Assembly: GCA_015492395.1 (NCBI GenBank)
Contig: WGFD01000145.1
Coordinates: 1 to 6,035, forward strand
Source of the DNA: Deltaproteobacteria bacterium
GTDB taxonomy: Bacteria > Desulfobacterota > GWC2-55-46 > S146-70
Direction: 5' to 3'
DNA length: 6,035 nucleotides
The translations under genes and the position numbers were made by a program. The notes beneath the pieces were generated by a model. It worked only from the letters and a program-made list of their open reading frames with translations. It ran no database searches and was not told the origin of the DNA. The stretch's first letter is position 1. The number at the start of each line of letters is the position of its first letter. This document shows, in pieces, positions 1 to 5,958 of the stretch.

Positions 1-685
1 CGGATACGATCAGGTCAGCGGTGCTTACTCTGTAATGGGCGGTGTGGTGTACCATCCCGTCAACTATCCTTTCGATTCGAGCTGGCCGTCTCAATTCGAT
101 GGCGACTACTTCTTCGCCGACTACTACCAGGGCTTCCTGATACGCTTAAAGGATCAGGGCGATGGCACATGGGCGGTACCACCGCCGGTATCCGGGCAGC
201 CGAGTCCGGAATACTTCATAACCGGAATCTCTTCACCGGCCGATTTTGCGGTAGGCCCCGACGGAGCGCTTTACTACATATCCCAGTGGACCGGGAGTCT
301 GTACAGGATAGAGTACATTACGAACAGCCCTGTGCCTGATATCAAGGCGAACGGTTCCGATGGACCCTTGACGATCCGGCAGGGTGACCTCCTTGCGGTC
401 ACAGTATCCCTCGACCCCGCGGATTATAACGGTGTTCCTGCGGACGGGTGGGTAGGCGCCACTACACCCTTTGGCGTATACTGGTATACACCAGATGGCG
501 GATGGCTGAGTTCGGATGCCCCGGTCCGAGCCTATGGGGGGCCCCTCTCTAACCTCCCTCCATATACCATACTGGAGACCTCTTTCCTGCCCGCAGGGAG
601 GTACACATTCGGCCTTGCGGTAGACAAGATGGATGGCATCCTGAATGCCACTTATATGGACCTGGTTGATGTGACGGTGGAGTAG
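1..685 (+). CDS. PQQ-dependent sugar dehydrogenase-like beta-propeller protein, C-terminal part (5' truncated by window)
   Basis: The reading frame is open from base 2 through the internal ATG at 35, so the gene begins upstream of the window; 227 residues are visible, ending at TAG 683-685. The first ~95 residues match the last blades of the glucose/sorbosone dehydrogenase (GSDH, PQQ-dependent) six-bladed propeller: a GGVVYHP stretch, 'FDGDYFFADYYQGFLIRL' around residues 33-50, and 'VGPDGALYYISQWTGSLYRI' around residues 84-103, the usual closing blade. Known family members are periplasmic or secreted soluble quinoprotein oxidases or non-enzymatic propellers. The catalytic histidine/arginine and PQQ-binding residues would lie upstream, so activity cannot be judged. 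Residues ~107-227 form a separate beta-rich extension (ANGSDGPLTI, then TPFGVYWY, then AGRYTFGLAVDKMDG) that I recognise as a tail on various secreted proteins of unknown role. It converges on the export operon and is probably unrelated to it. Confidence 0.82.
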   Translation, partial: GYDQVSGAYSVMGGVVYHPVNYPFDSSWPSQFDGDYFFADYYQGFLIRLKDQGDGTWAVPPPVSGQPSPEYFITGISSPADFAVGPDGALYYISQWTGSLYRIEYITNSPVPDIKANGSDGPLTIRQGDLLAVTVSLDPADYNGVPADGWVGATTPFGVYWYTPDGGWLSSDAPVRAYGGPLSNLPPYTILETSFLPAGRYTFGLAVDKMDGILNATYMDLVDVTVE

Positions 686-832
686 AGGCATGCAAAAGGG
701 AGACTTTAAGAGATTGGTCTTGATTGTGAGTTGAAAAATGGTAGCGCGCAAGTCGCCGGCCTGTAGAGGATCTTCATGTCTTACCGAACGATACAATACG
801 TTGCCGTTCGGCGCGCTCTCTTGTGAGAGATA
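686..832. other. Convergent intergenic region, no gene seen
   Basis: This gap lies between the TAG of the plus-strand dehydrogenase-like gene and the TGA of the minus-strand barrel gene. I see no convincing coding frame. A long minus-strand frame crosses it (796-233), but it runs antisense through the dehydrogenase gene and resembles no known protein. The only structure is a pair of short inverted repeats near the right end, listed separately. Confidence 0.6.
784..811. terminator. Possible bidirectional hairpin between convergent genes
   Basis: CCGAACG (784-790) and CGTTCGG (805-811) form a perfect 7-bp inverted repeat with a 14-base loop that itself contains a CAA/TTG pairing. A second 5-bp stem with a 4-base loop, CTCTC-TTGT-GAGAG, follows at 816-829. 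Placement between two convergent 3' ends fits transcript termination or 3'-end protection. Neither strand has a U-run after the stem, so this is not a canonical intrinsic terminator. Confidence 0.3.
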
Positions 833-2050
833 TCAAAAGTAGTATGCCAGGTCCAACTGTATGAAGTCATCGTTACTTATGGCATAGAATCTGTCGTCTC
901 TAGGCAGGTCCAAAAAGGTGCGTGCTTCGACGATAACCTTCAGGTGGTCGCCGAAGCGGCGGCTGGATTCGATGTATATTGAGCGGGCCGTGGTGTCCAT
1001 GTCCTGAACTATGCCTGCCAGTGCCTCTGTGCTGGCGATATCGTTGGCGGTAAGCCTGAGGCCGAACATCAGATCGTTTTCGAATGGGGTTGTGGCCTCG
1101 TCTCCCCTGGTATCATGGGACCATTCGCCCAGGACGCCGAGGTCCATCATGGTGCCGCCTATACCGATAAAGGTATACTCGAATCCCCCTGTCCATGCAC
1201 CGTATGTGTCTCCCTGGCCGCTTCTTACAATGGCTTCCAGTTTCCACAGCCACTCCCCCCAGATCTTCTGCGCCTCTACCCCGGTCTGGTTGATCTGTTC
1301 ATAGAAGGGGACCAATACCGGCTCGCCTTCCGGGTTGGTCCCGGCCAGCAGAGTCGGTTCCCGCCCTGTTCCCCTGAAGTGTGATACAGCAAGCTCCCAA
1401 TCGCCTATGTAGTGTGACCACCTGAGCGCCAGGTCGGTGTGGTACTCCCCGGCGCTGGACTCATAGACGGCCTGATCAGTATCTACCACGAGGGGCAGTC
1501 TAAGGCGGCCTTCCTTGCCCTGGAAGGTGCGCTCCCGGAAGTATGGGAGTATGAAGAGGTCCAGTATGCCCCATTCCCCTGGGACGGAGACGTTTATCAT
1601 CGGCTGGCCGAGCTTTTCCTCTTCATCGAAGGCGTCGACAAGGTCGGTCTGATTCACTATGTCCACCAGGTGCTGCGACTCCGTTACCCCCCAGAAGACC
1701 TTTCTCACTCCTATGCCGACTTCGTAGTTTTCATAGACCATGAGGTAGAATAGTTCTCGTATATCGAAGTGTGACCGCTCCCTGTCGGCGCTGTCCAGGC
1801 GGAGGTACGGGGTGAATGTGAACGACCTGGCGCCGTTTACCCATTCATGGTAGTACTCGGGCTTGAATGATACGGAGGTGGAGTGGTTCTCCTGCTCAGG
1901 GAGGCCGGGAGCATGGAGGAAGATCCTGGCCTCGGCGGCAATGTAACCCGACCACTCACCTGCCTGGACCTGTCGAATGACAGGGGTGGATAATGATATA
2001 AGAAAGAGGGTTGCAACTGCAACCCCCTTAAGGAATAGGTTTCTCTTCAT
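833..2050 (-). CDS. Predicted outer-membrane beta-barrel protein of the MMPL export operon
   Basis: A 405-residue protein if started at the ATG at 2050. That start gives a clean Sec signal peptide: MKRN, a hydrophobic core (VAVATLFLISL), then cleavage after VQA at about residue 30. An upstream ATG at 2149 would add 33 polar residues before the signal and overlap the preceding gene, so I reject it. The mature part has many alternating polar/hydrophobic strands rich in Tyr, Trp and Phe and ends in LDLAYYF; a C-terminal Phe is the usual BAM recognition signal. A striking segment at ~119-139 (VFWGVTESQHLVDIVNQTD) looks strongly constrained and probably marks a family of uncharacterised barrels. 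It is the last gene of the operon, 76 bases after the LolA-like gene, and may be the outer-membrane exit or acceptor for the pump's substrate (inference). Its own ribosome-binding site is weak. A DUF1302-like or alginate-export-like porin is possible; I do not assign a family. Confidence 0.75.
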   Translation of the reverse strand: MKRNLFLKGVAVATLFLISLSTPVIRQVQAGEWSGYIAAEARIFLHAPGLPEQENHSTSVSFKPEYYHEWVNGARSFTFTPYLRLDSADRERSHFDIRELFYLMVYENYEVGIGVRKVFWGVTESQHLVDIVNQTDLVDAFDEEEKLGQPMINVSVPGEWGILDLFILPYFRERTFQGKEGRLRLPLVVDTDQAVYESSAGEYHTDLALRWSHYIGDWELAVSHFRGTGREPTLLAGTNPEGEPVLVPFYEQINQTGVEAQKIWGEWLWKLEAIVRSGQGDTYGAWTGGFEYTFIGIGGTMMDLGVLGEWSHDTRGDEATTPFENDLMFGLRLTANDIASTEALAGIVQDMDTTARSIYIESSRRFGDHLKVIVEARTFLDLPRDDRFYAISNDDFIQLDLAYYF

Positions 2051-2053
2051 CGT

Positions 2054-2069
2054 CCGCTTACAAGAGCGG
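2054..2069 (-). promoter_or_regulatory. Hairpin over the ribosome-binding region of the barrel gene
   Basis: On the minus strand, CCGCT (2069-2065), a 6-base loop and AGCGG (2058-2054) form a 5-bp stem that ends 3 bases before the ATG at 2050. The only purine-rich candidate Shine-Dalgarno (AGCGGA) is in its 3' arm. The stop codon of the 12-codon ORF just upstream lies in the loop and first stem base, so a ribosome finishing that ORF would open the hairpin. The stem is short, and the mechanism is inferred. Confidence 0.3.
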
Positions 2070-2096
2070 TATAGGCTGGGGAAAGAGTGGATCCAT
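2058..2096 (-). CDS. Possible 12-codon leader ORF upstream of the barrel gene
   Basis: ATG at 2096 encodes MDPLFPQPIPLL and stops at TAA (2060-2058), 7 bases before the barrel gene's ATG. It has a better ribosome-binding site than the barrel gene: GAGGAAGG at 2108-2101, with AGGA 7 bases from the ATG. It sits in a different frame from the barrel gene, in the 76-base gap after the LolA-like stop. The peptide is proline- and leucine-rich with no recognisable function. If translated, its likely role is to bring ribosomes to the barrel start (translational coupling). It is short enough to be chance. Confidence 0.3.
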   Translation of the reverse strand: MDPLFPQPIPLL

Positions 2097-2126
2097 GGAC
2101 CCTTCCTCTCAGATGTGTCATACGTA

Positions 2127-2918
2127 TTACCTGGCCCTCTTGAGTGCATTCTTGTTGAAATCCCTCTCCTTCAGGCCGGTCCTGAACTTATAGTCTTTCC
2201 ACAGGAGGCGCGTCGACTTACCTGTCTGGTGGTTCAGCATGTACATCTCGCTTGCCCTCCAATACCTGCCAAGGTACTGCTTATACCCCTTGAATGTGAG
2301 GGTCTTAAGGAGAGAGTCCTTCCTGTCGTAGTAGTCTATCCTGAACGGCCTGTACTCGGCCTTGTCCAGCCAGACGACCTGGCGCGTGTAGCCGGACTTC
2401 GGATGTATTGGATATTGCTCTATTACGAAGCAGTCCCGGCCGTCGCAGACCTCGTCCCTTATATACTTGTACGTGTACTTCTCCACCTCCTGGCTCGCGA
2501 TGTCCTCGTAGGCGAACTCGCTCCCCATGAACGAGCCCGATTTATTGGATGAGCTTATGCGCTTGACCCTCTTTAGCGCCGGCAGGTACAGCCACTGGTC
2601 GTCATCCCCCACCTTGTGCGAAAAGGTCAGGAATGCCGTACCCTTGACGTCCCTGGGATTGTCGAAGACGGAGATGCTCTTATCGCCATCACCGGGGACC
2701 TCAAGTGTTTTGATCCTGATCTCCCTTGTGCTCTCCAGTCCGTGGCGGTTTTTCAGTACCATCACCATCTCGGCCGTGAAGTCCCCGAAGCCGTCGTTTC
2801 GCCTCTCTGCCTCCATGGCAATGGAGAGCCCTTTTTCCTCCGGCGTCTCGGCGTGGAGTACAGTAAGGTTTATAGAAGAGGCAAATATGAAAAGTACGAA
2901 AAAGGCTATACAGCGCAT
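2127..2918 (-). CDS. LolA-like 'outer membrane lipoprotein-sorting' periplasmic protein
   Basis: A 263-residue protein with a Sec signal peptide (MRCIAFFVLFIFASS, cleavage probably after LHA, residue 23). There is no lipobox cysteine at the cleavage site, so it should be a soluble periplasmic protein. The mature part matches the LolA-like family (Pfam PF17131): an N-terminal 'GFGDFTAEMVMVLKN' strand at ~43-57, then the hallmark DDQWLYLPALKRVKRISSS (106-124) followed by SGSFMGSEFAYEDI (127-140), then the 'YTRQVVWLDKAEYRPFRIDYY' strands at ~177-197. Family members share the open half-barrel of LolA/LolB that holds acyl chains and are commonly encoded beside MMPL/RND transporters. Here the gene follows the transporter by 20 bases and precedes an outer-membrane barrel, so it likely shuttles a hydrophobic substrate across the periplasm (inference). 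C158 and C163 could form a disulfide. Length is typical of the family. Confidence 0.88.
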   Translation of the reverse strand: MRCIAFFVLFIFASSINLTVLHAETPEEKGLSIAMEAERRNDGFGDFTAEMVMVLKNRHGLESTREIRIKTLEVPGDGDKSISVFDNPRDVKGTAFLTFSHKVGDDDQWLYLPALKRVKRISSSNKSGSFMGSEFAYEDIASQEVEKYTYKYIRDEVCDGRDCFVIEQYPIHPKSGYTRQVVWLDKAEYRPFRIDYYDRKDSLLKTLTFKGYKQYLGRYWRASEMYMLNHQTGKSTRLLWKDYKFRTGLKERDFNKNALKRAR

Positions 2919-2925
2919 CGTCTTG

Positions 2926-2933
2926 CACCTCCC
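2926..2933 (-). promoter_or_regulatory. Strong ribosome-binding site for the LolA-like gene
   Basis: The minus strand reads GGGAGGTG, 7 bases before the ATG at 2918, inside the 20-base gap after the transporter stop. It fixes this start codon and suggests strong independent initiation of the periplasmic carrier compared with the neighbouring operon genes. Confidence 0.8.
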
Positions 2934-2938
2934 TCTTG

Positions 2939-5278
2939 TCAGATATTCTTATCTGCCGCGCAAATCAGAGACTCTCCGGCATCTGCGCAGCGACTCTTCC
3001 TTTCCACCCACATGAGCAGCGGAGGCAGGAAGAAGAGATCGGCCAGCAGTGCGAATGATATGGCAAAGGCCGTCAGCAATCCCATGGAGAAGTTGACCCT
3101 GAAGCCGGAGAGTGCGAGCACGAGGAACCCTCCTGTCAATACCACCGAGGTGGTTATGATCGCCCGCCCGACCGTCTTGAATGTATACCTCACCGCGTCG
3201 TCGGTGTTCATGTTGAATTCGCGCCTCGCGCGTAGATACTTGCTGAGAAAGTGCACCGTGTCGTCCACTACTATGCCGAGGCTTATAACAGAGACTACGG
3301 AGACGGCCAGGCCCACGCGTCCGTAAATGTGGCCCCACAGTCCGAAGGCCATGATCGCAGGGAATAGGTTCGGCACGAGGCTTATGATGCCTATCTTGAA
3401 GGACCGGAGGGCCAGGATAAGGATCGCTGATATAAGAACCAGCGCAACGATCCCGCCACGCAGCATACCGTTGATATTCCTCTCTGAGATATGGGCGAAC
3501 ATGAGTGATATACCGGTTGGCAGTGAAAATATCTCCGGTGTGTTTCTCTGCATCCAGGATATCATCTCTTGTTCCATCTCCCTCATCTCGGCGGCCGTCA
3601 TCCTGCCGAGGGTGGCACTGAGGCGGGAGGCGGACTTATCGACATTTATCGTGCTGTTGAGGTCCAGACCGTATGGAAGGGACATCTCATACAGGAGCAT
3701 GTACTGTGCTACGAGTTCACGGTCATCAGGTATCCGGTAGTAAGCAGGGTCGTCCGAGTTCATGGTCCGGTTGAGCTTCTTGACAATATCGGTAACGGCG
3801 CTCACGTGGGTGACCTTCTCCTGCGCCCTGAGGTGGTTTGCGAGTTGCTCGACCTTGCTCAGGTACCCCGGGTCGTTTACACCGCTTGGCGCGCCTGCCG
3901 GGAGGGATATCTCTATGATGTCCATACCCAGGTACTTGTCGGCCACGTAGTCGCTTTCGGCCCGGATCGGATACCTATCATCAAAGTATTCAATGAAATT
4001 ATCGTCCAGATCAAGCCTAGCGACGCCGAGAGATGTGATCAGCACAAGCGCCGACATCCCTAAAAACAACGCCGCCCTTCTCTTTACCACATACTCTCCG
4101 AGCCTCTCCGGAAAGGCGGACTTCTTTACCGTTTTCACCCTGACTCTAACCGGGAGCACGGAGATGAGGGCGGGTAACAAGAATATTGAGAAGAAGAGTG
4201 CGGCTAAGACCCCTGTGGCCGCCATGTTGCCCAGTTCCCTGAAGGGAGGGGCGTCGGAGGAGTTCATGGAGAGGAACCCTATGGCGGTGGTAATACTCGT
4301 TAGGAATACTGGCAATAGGTTCACCCTCATCGATTCGACTATGGCCTCATGCTTTGTCATGCCCCTTCTCAGCTCGTGGAACATAGTCGTGAGTATGTGT
4401 ATGGAGTCGGCGACGGCGAGTGTCAAGACTATGACCGGCGCCATCGTGGTGGGGGGACTGAGCTTGATCCCGTACCACCCGGCCATCCCCATTGCGGCGA
4501 TCGAAGCGAAGACTATGACTATTACCGTTGTAAAGGTGCCGGACACCGAGCGCAGGAAGAGGTATATGCCTATGACCAGGATTATGAACATGGCGGGCAC
4601 CAGTGTCTGCATGTCGTCCTGGCTCACGTCCGTAAAGGCCATGTCGAACGGTATGGCCCCTGTGAGATAGAGGTTCAAGCCGGGGTGGCCTGCCTTGAAC
4701 CGCTCTGCCAGGTCGTCCGCATAGGCATCTATCTCAGGGGTTACATCGTTTCCGCCGGGCTTCAGTACTGTTACCAGGACCGCCGTCATTGTGCCGTCCG
4801 GTGATATGAGCTTGTTGACCAGCATGGGCTCTTTGAGGGCGACGGCCCTTATGTCGTCCAGCCCTTTCTCCGTGAGCGAGTCCGGGTTGCTTACCAGGTC
4901 CCCGACCAGGAGGTCGTCACCATCCACCCATGTGTGTTGATAGTTTGTAATGGAGTTCACCCGGCTCGAATACGGTATCTGCCATGATGTCTCGGTAAGC
5001 TCTTTGATGGCGGAGAGCGAGGAGGCGGTGAAGATGTCGCCGCTCCGGGCCTCTATGACGAATATAACATTAGACTCCTTATTATACGTATTCTCAAACT
5101 CATCCAGCGCCTTGAGCTGTGGATTGCCGGAGCTGAAGAAGATACGGTCATCGCTTTCGAATCCAAGGAACTTCATTCCATAACCCGCCCCGAATATGGC
5201 GGCCAAGGAGACTGCTATGATGAGCCATCTAAACCTTATTATGGTTTCTCCGTATCTCATCTGTCCCATAAGATCCAT
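2939..5278 (-). CDS. MMPL-family RND transporter (HAE3-type, COG1033-like)
   Basis: A 779-residue inner-membrane pump with the duplicated RND layout. TM1 is at ~17-36, the first periplasmic domain at ~39-223, TM2-TM6 at ~225-375, TM7 at ~402-420, the second periplasmic domain at ~421-605 and TM8-TM12 at ~607-757. The two halves show the repeat plainly: ESDDRIFF after TM1 parallels DLDDNFIEYF after TM7, and LAVADSIHILTTMF in TM4 (D291, H294) parallels GIVVDDTVHFLSKY in TM10 (D672, D673, H676). The intramembrane acidic residues are the expected proton-relay positions. Known relatives export lipids or other hydrophobic compounds, for example mycobacterial MmpL proteins and hopanoid transporter HpnN; the substrate here is unknown. 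The ~780-residue length fits HAE3 and is well below the ~1,000+ of AcrB-type pumps. It follows the TetR gene by 6 bases and precedes the LolA-like gene. ATG codons at 5269 and 5260 are alternative starts. Confidence 0.93.
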   Translation of the reverse strand: MDLMGQMRYGETIIRFRWLIIAVSLAAIFGAGYGMKFLGFESDDRIFFSSGNPQLKALDEFENTYNKESNVIFVIEARSGDIFTASSLSAIKELTETSWQIPYSSRVNSITNYQHTWVDGDDLLVGDLVSNPDSLTEKGLDDIRAVALKEPMLVNKLISPDGTMTAVLVTVLKPGGNDVTPEIDAYADDLAERFKAGHPGLNLYLTGAIPFDMAFTDVSQDDMQTLVPAMFIILVIGIYLFLRSVSGTFTTVIVIVFASIAAMGMAGWYGIKLSPPTTMAPVIVLTLAVADSIHILTTMFHELRRGMTKHEAIVESMRVNLLPVFLTSITTAIGFLSMNSSDAPPFRELGNMAATGVLAALFFSIFLLPALISVLPVRVRVKTVKKSAFPERLGEYVVKRRAALFLGMSALVLITSLGVARLDLDDNFIEYFDDRYPIRAESDYVADKYLGMDIIEISLPAGAPSGVNDPGYLSKVEQLANHLRAQEKVTHVSAVTDIVKKLNRTMNSDDPAYYRIPDDRELVAQYMLLYEMSLPYGLDLNSTINVDKSASRLSATLGRMTAAEMREMEQEMISWMQRNTPEIFSLPTGISLMFAHISERNINGMLRGGIVALVLISAILILALRSFKIGIISLVPNLFPAIMAFGLWGHIYGRVGLAVSVVSVISLGIVVDDTVHFLSKYLRARREFNMNTDDAVRYTFKTVGRAIITTSVVLTGGFLVLALSGFRVNFSMGLLTAFAISFALLADLFFLPPLLMWVERKSRCADAGESLICAADKNI

Positions 5279-5281
5279 CCG

Positions 5282-5286
5282 TCCTC
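5282..5286 (-). promoter_or_regulatory. Ribosome-binding site of the transporter overlapping the TetR stop codon
   Basis: The minus strand reads TGAGGACGG before the ATG at 5278: the TGA stop of the regulator (5287-5285) shares bases with the GAGGA element. Spacing to the ATG is short (3-4 bases), so the ATG at 5269, 12 bases away, is a possible alternative. The overlap suggests translational coupling between regulator and pump. Confidence 0.55.
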
Positions 5287-5902
5287 AGGAGAGGGCGGAT
5301 TGCCTCTTTGCGATACCTTCTGTTATAAGCTTTATTACCTTCCTGGCCATCCCTTCCATGTCATCCTCCGAACATCCATGGTTCTTAAGCATAAGAAATA
5401 CCGGAGTGACATGAAAAGGAATGGTGGCGAACCTTATTGAGATAGCGGTCTCTTCAAGGTCCTTGACATGAAAGTCTCCCGAAAGATTTCCATCTTTCAG
5501 TATCTTGACGATATTGGCGACCACCTCCTGCTTGTGGCCATCAATCATATCCCGGCTGTCTTTGCATATGGAATCAATAAGCTCCATTATGGCGGGACTG
5601 TCCTCGAATTCGTTGAAGTTGTAGCGGAGAGATACAAGAATCACCTCCTCGAGTTTTTGCCTGGGTGTCAGATCTCCCCTCAGCACAACTTCACGGATCA
5701 ATTCGATCTCTTTGTCGAAGTACCTCTTGGCTATACCGGCTCCGATATCGGACTTATCCTTAAAGTACCTGTATAGGTTGGCAGCCGACATATTGCAGTC
5801 GCTGGCGACTTCGGCCATGGTCGTCTTGTTGTAACCATAGTGGCTGAACCTCTTCCACGCGGCATCCAGTATCCGCCCCCGTATCTCCTTTTTAGTTGCC
5901 AT
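5285..5902 (-). CDS. TetR/AcrR-family transcriptional regulator
   Basis: A 205-residue protein from the ATG at 5902. The frame can be extended to a TTG at 5938, but that would add 12 residues absent from the family's usual start and would lie inside the -35 box, so I choose MATKKEIRGRILDAA. Residues 4-50 are a typical TetR N-terminal DNA-binding domain: helix 1 (IRGRILDAAWKRFSHYGY), then the helix-turn-helix TTMAEVASDCNMSAANLYRYF (27-47), with the 'LYRYFKDKSD' end of the recognition helix intact. The remaining ~150 residues are helical, variable and fit a ligand-binding/dimerisation domain; the ligand cannot be read from sequence. It is the first gene of the operon, so it probably represses itself and the export genes until a ligand binds. 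The perfect -35 box and the inverted repeat upstream support autoregulation. No Shine-Dalgarno precedes the ATG. Confidence 0.92.
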   Translation of the reverse strand: MATKKEIRGRILDAAWKRFSHYGYNKTTMAEVASDCNMSAANLYRYFKDKSDIGAGIAKRYFDKEIELIREVVLRGDLTPRQKLEEVILVSLRYNFNEFEDSPAIMELIDSICKDSRDMIDGHKQEVVANIVKILKDGNLSGDFHVKDLEETAISIRFATIPFHVTPVFLMLKNHGCSEDDMEGMARKVIKLITEGIAKRQSALS

Positions 5903-5909
5903 ATACCAG

Positions 5910-5938
5910 AGTCTATTATGTGAATAATGAATTGTCAA
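5910..5938 (-). promoter_or_regulatory. Predicted sigma-70-type promoter of the TetR-MMPL operon
   Basis: The minus strand has TTGACA (5938-5933), a 17-base spacer and TAGACT (5915-5910): a perfect -35 box and a 4-of-6 -10 box at optimal spacing. An overlapping alternative is TTTACT (5943-5938), 17 bases, CATAAT (5920-5915). In both cases transcription would start at about 5908-5902, at or just before the TetR ATG. The region is AT-rich against GC-rich surroundings. Confidence 0.65.
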
Positions 5939-5958
5939 GTAAATATTTATTATTCACA
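5919..5958. promoter_or_regulatory. Inverted-repeat operator, probable TetR binding site
   Basis: TGTGAATAATGAAT (5919-5932) is the reverse complement of ATTTATTATTCACA (5945-5958) at 13 of 14 positions; the outer 10 bases (TGTGAATAAT / ATTATTCACA) match perfectly. The arms are separated by 12 bases that hold the TTGACA -35 box. Arm centres are about 26 bases apart and the perfect 10-base cores 30 bases apart, close to three helical turns. One arm lies in the -35/-10 spacer and the other just upstream of -35, so bound protein would block RNA polymerase. Position directly before a TetR gene makes autoregulation the natural reading (inference). Confidence 0.7.

Noticed and set aside
233..796. 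187-codon open frame on the minus strand
   Set aside because: It lies antisense to the dehydrogenase-like gene, which has clear family motifs; the translation is rich in Arg, Cys and Pro and resembles nothing.
2051..2149. Upstream ATG at 2149 as the start of the barrel gene
   Set aside because: It would place 33 charged and polar residues before a normal signal peptide and overlap the LolA-like gene by 23 bases.
1977..3326. Long plus-strand open frames (1977-2552, 2527-3015, 2616-3326) opposite the LolA-like and transporter genes
   Set aside because: They are mirror frames of genes with strong domain signatures and good signal peptides on the minus strand; they have no protein-like motifs of their own.
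3993..4804. 225-codon and 151-codon plus-strand frames opposite the transporter
   Set aside because: The apparent hydrophobic runs in the 225-codon frame arise from the complement of transmembrane-helix codons; the minus-strand RND protein explains the whole region.
2939..5278. Specific assignment of the pump as hopanoid transporter HpnN or an AcrB-type drug pump
   Set aside because: Length (779 residues) and motifs fit the general HAE3/MMPL group only; no hopanoid genes, adaptor or TolC partner are visible.
5903..5938. TTG at 5938 as the start of the TetR gene
   Set aside because: It falls inside the predicted -35 box, adds 12 residues not typical of the family, and the ATG at 5902 gives the standard TetR N-terminus.
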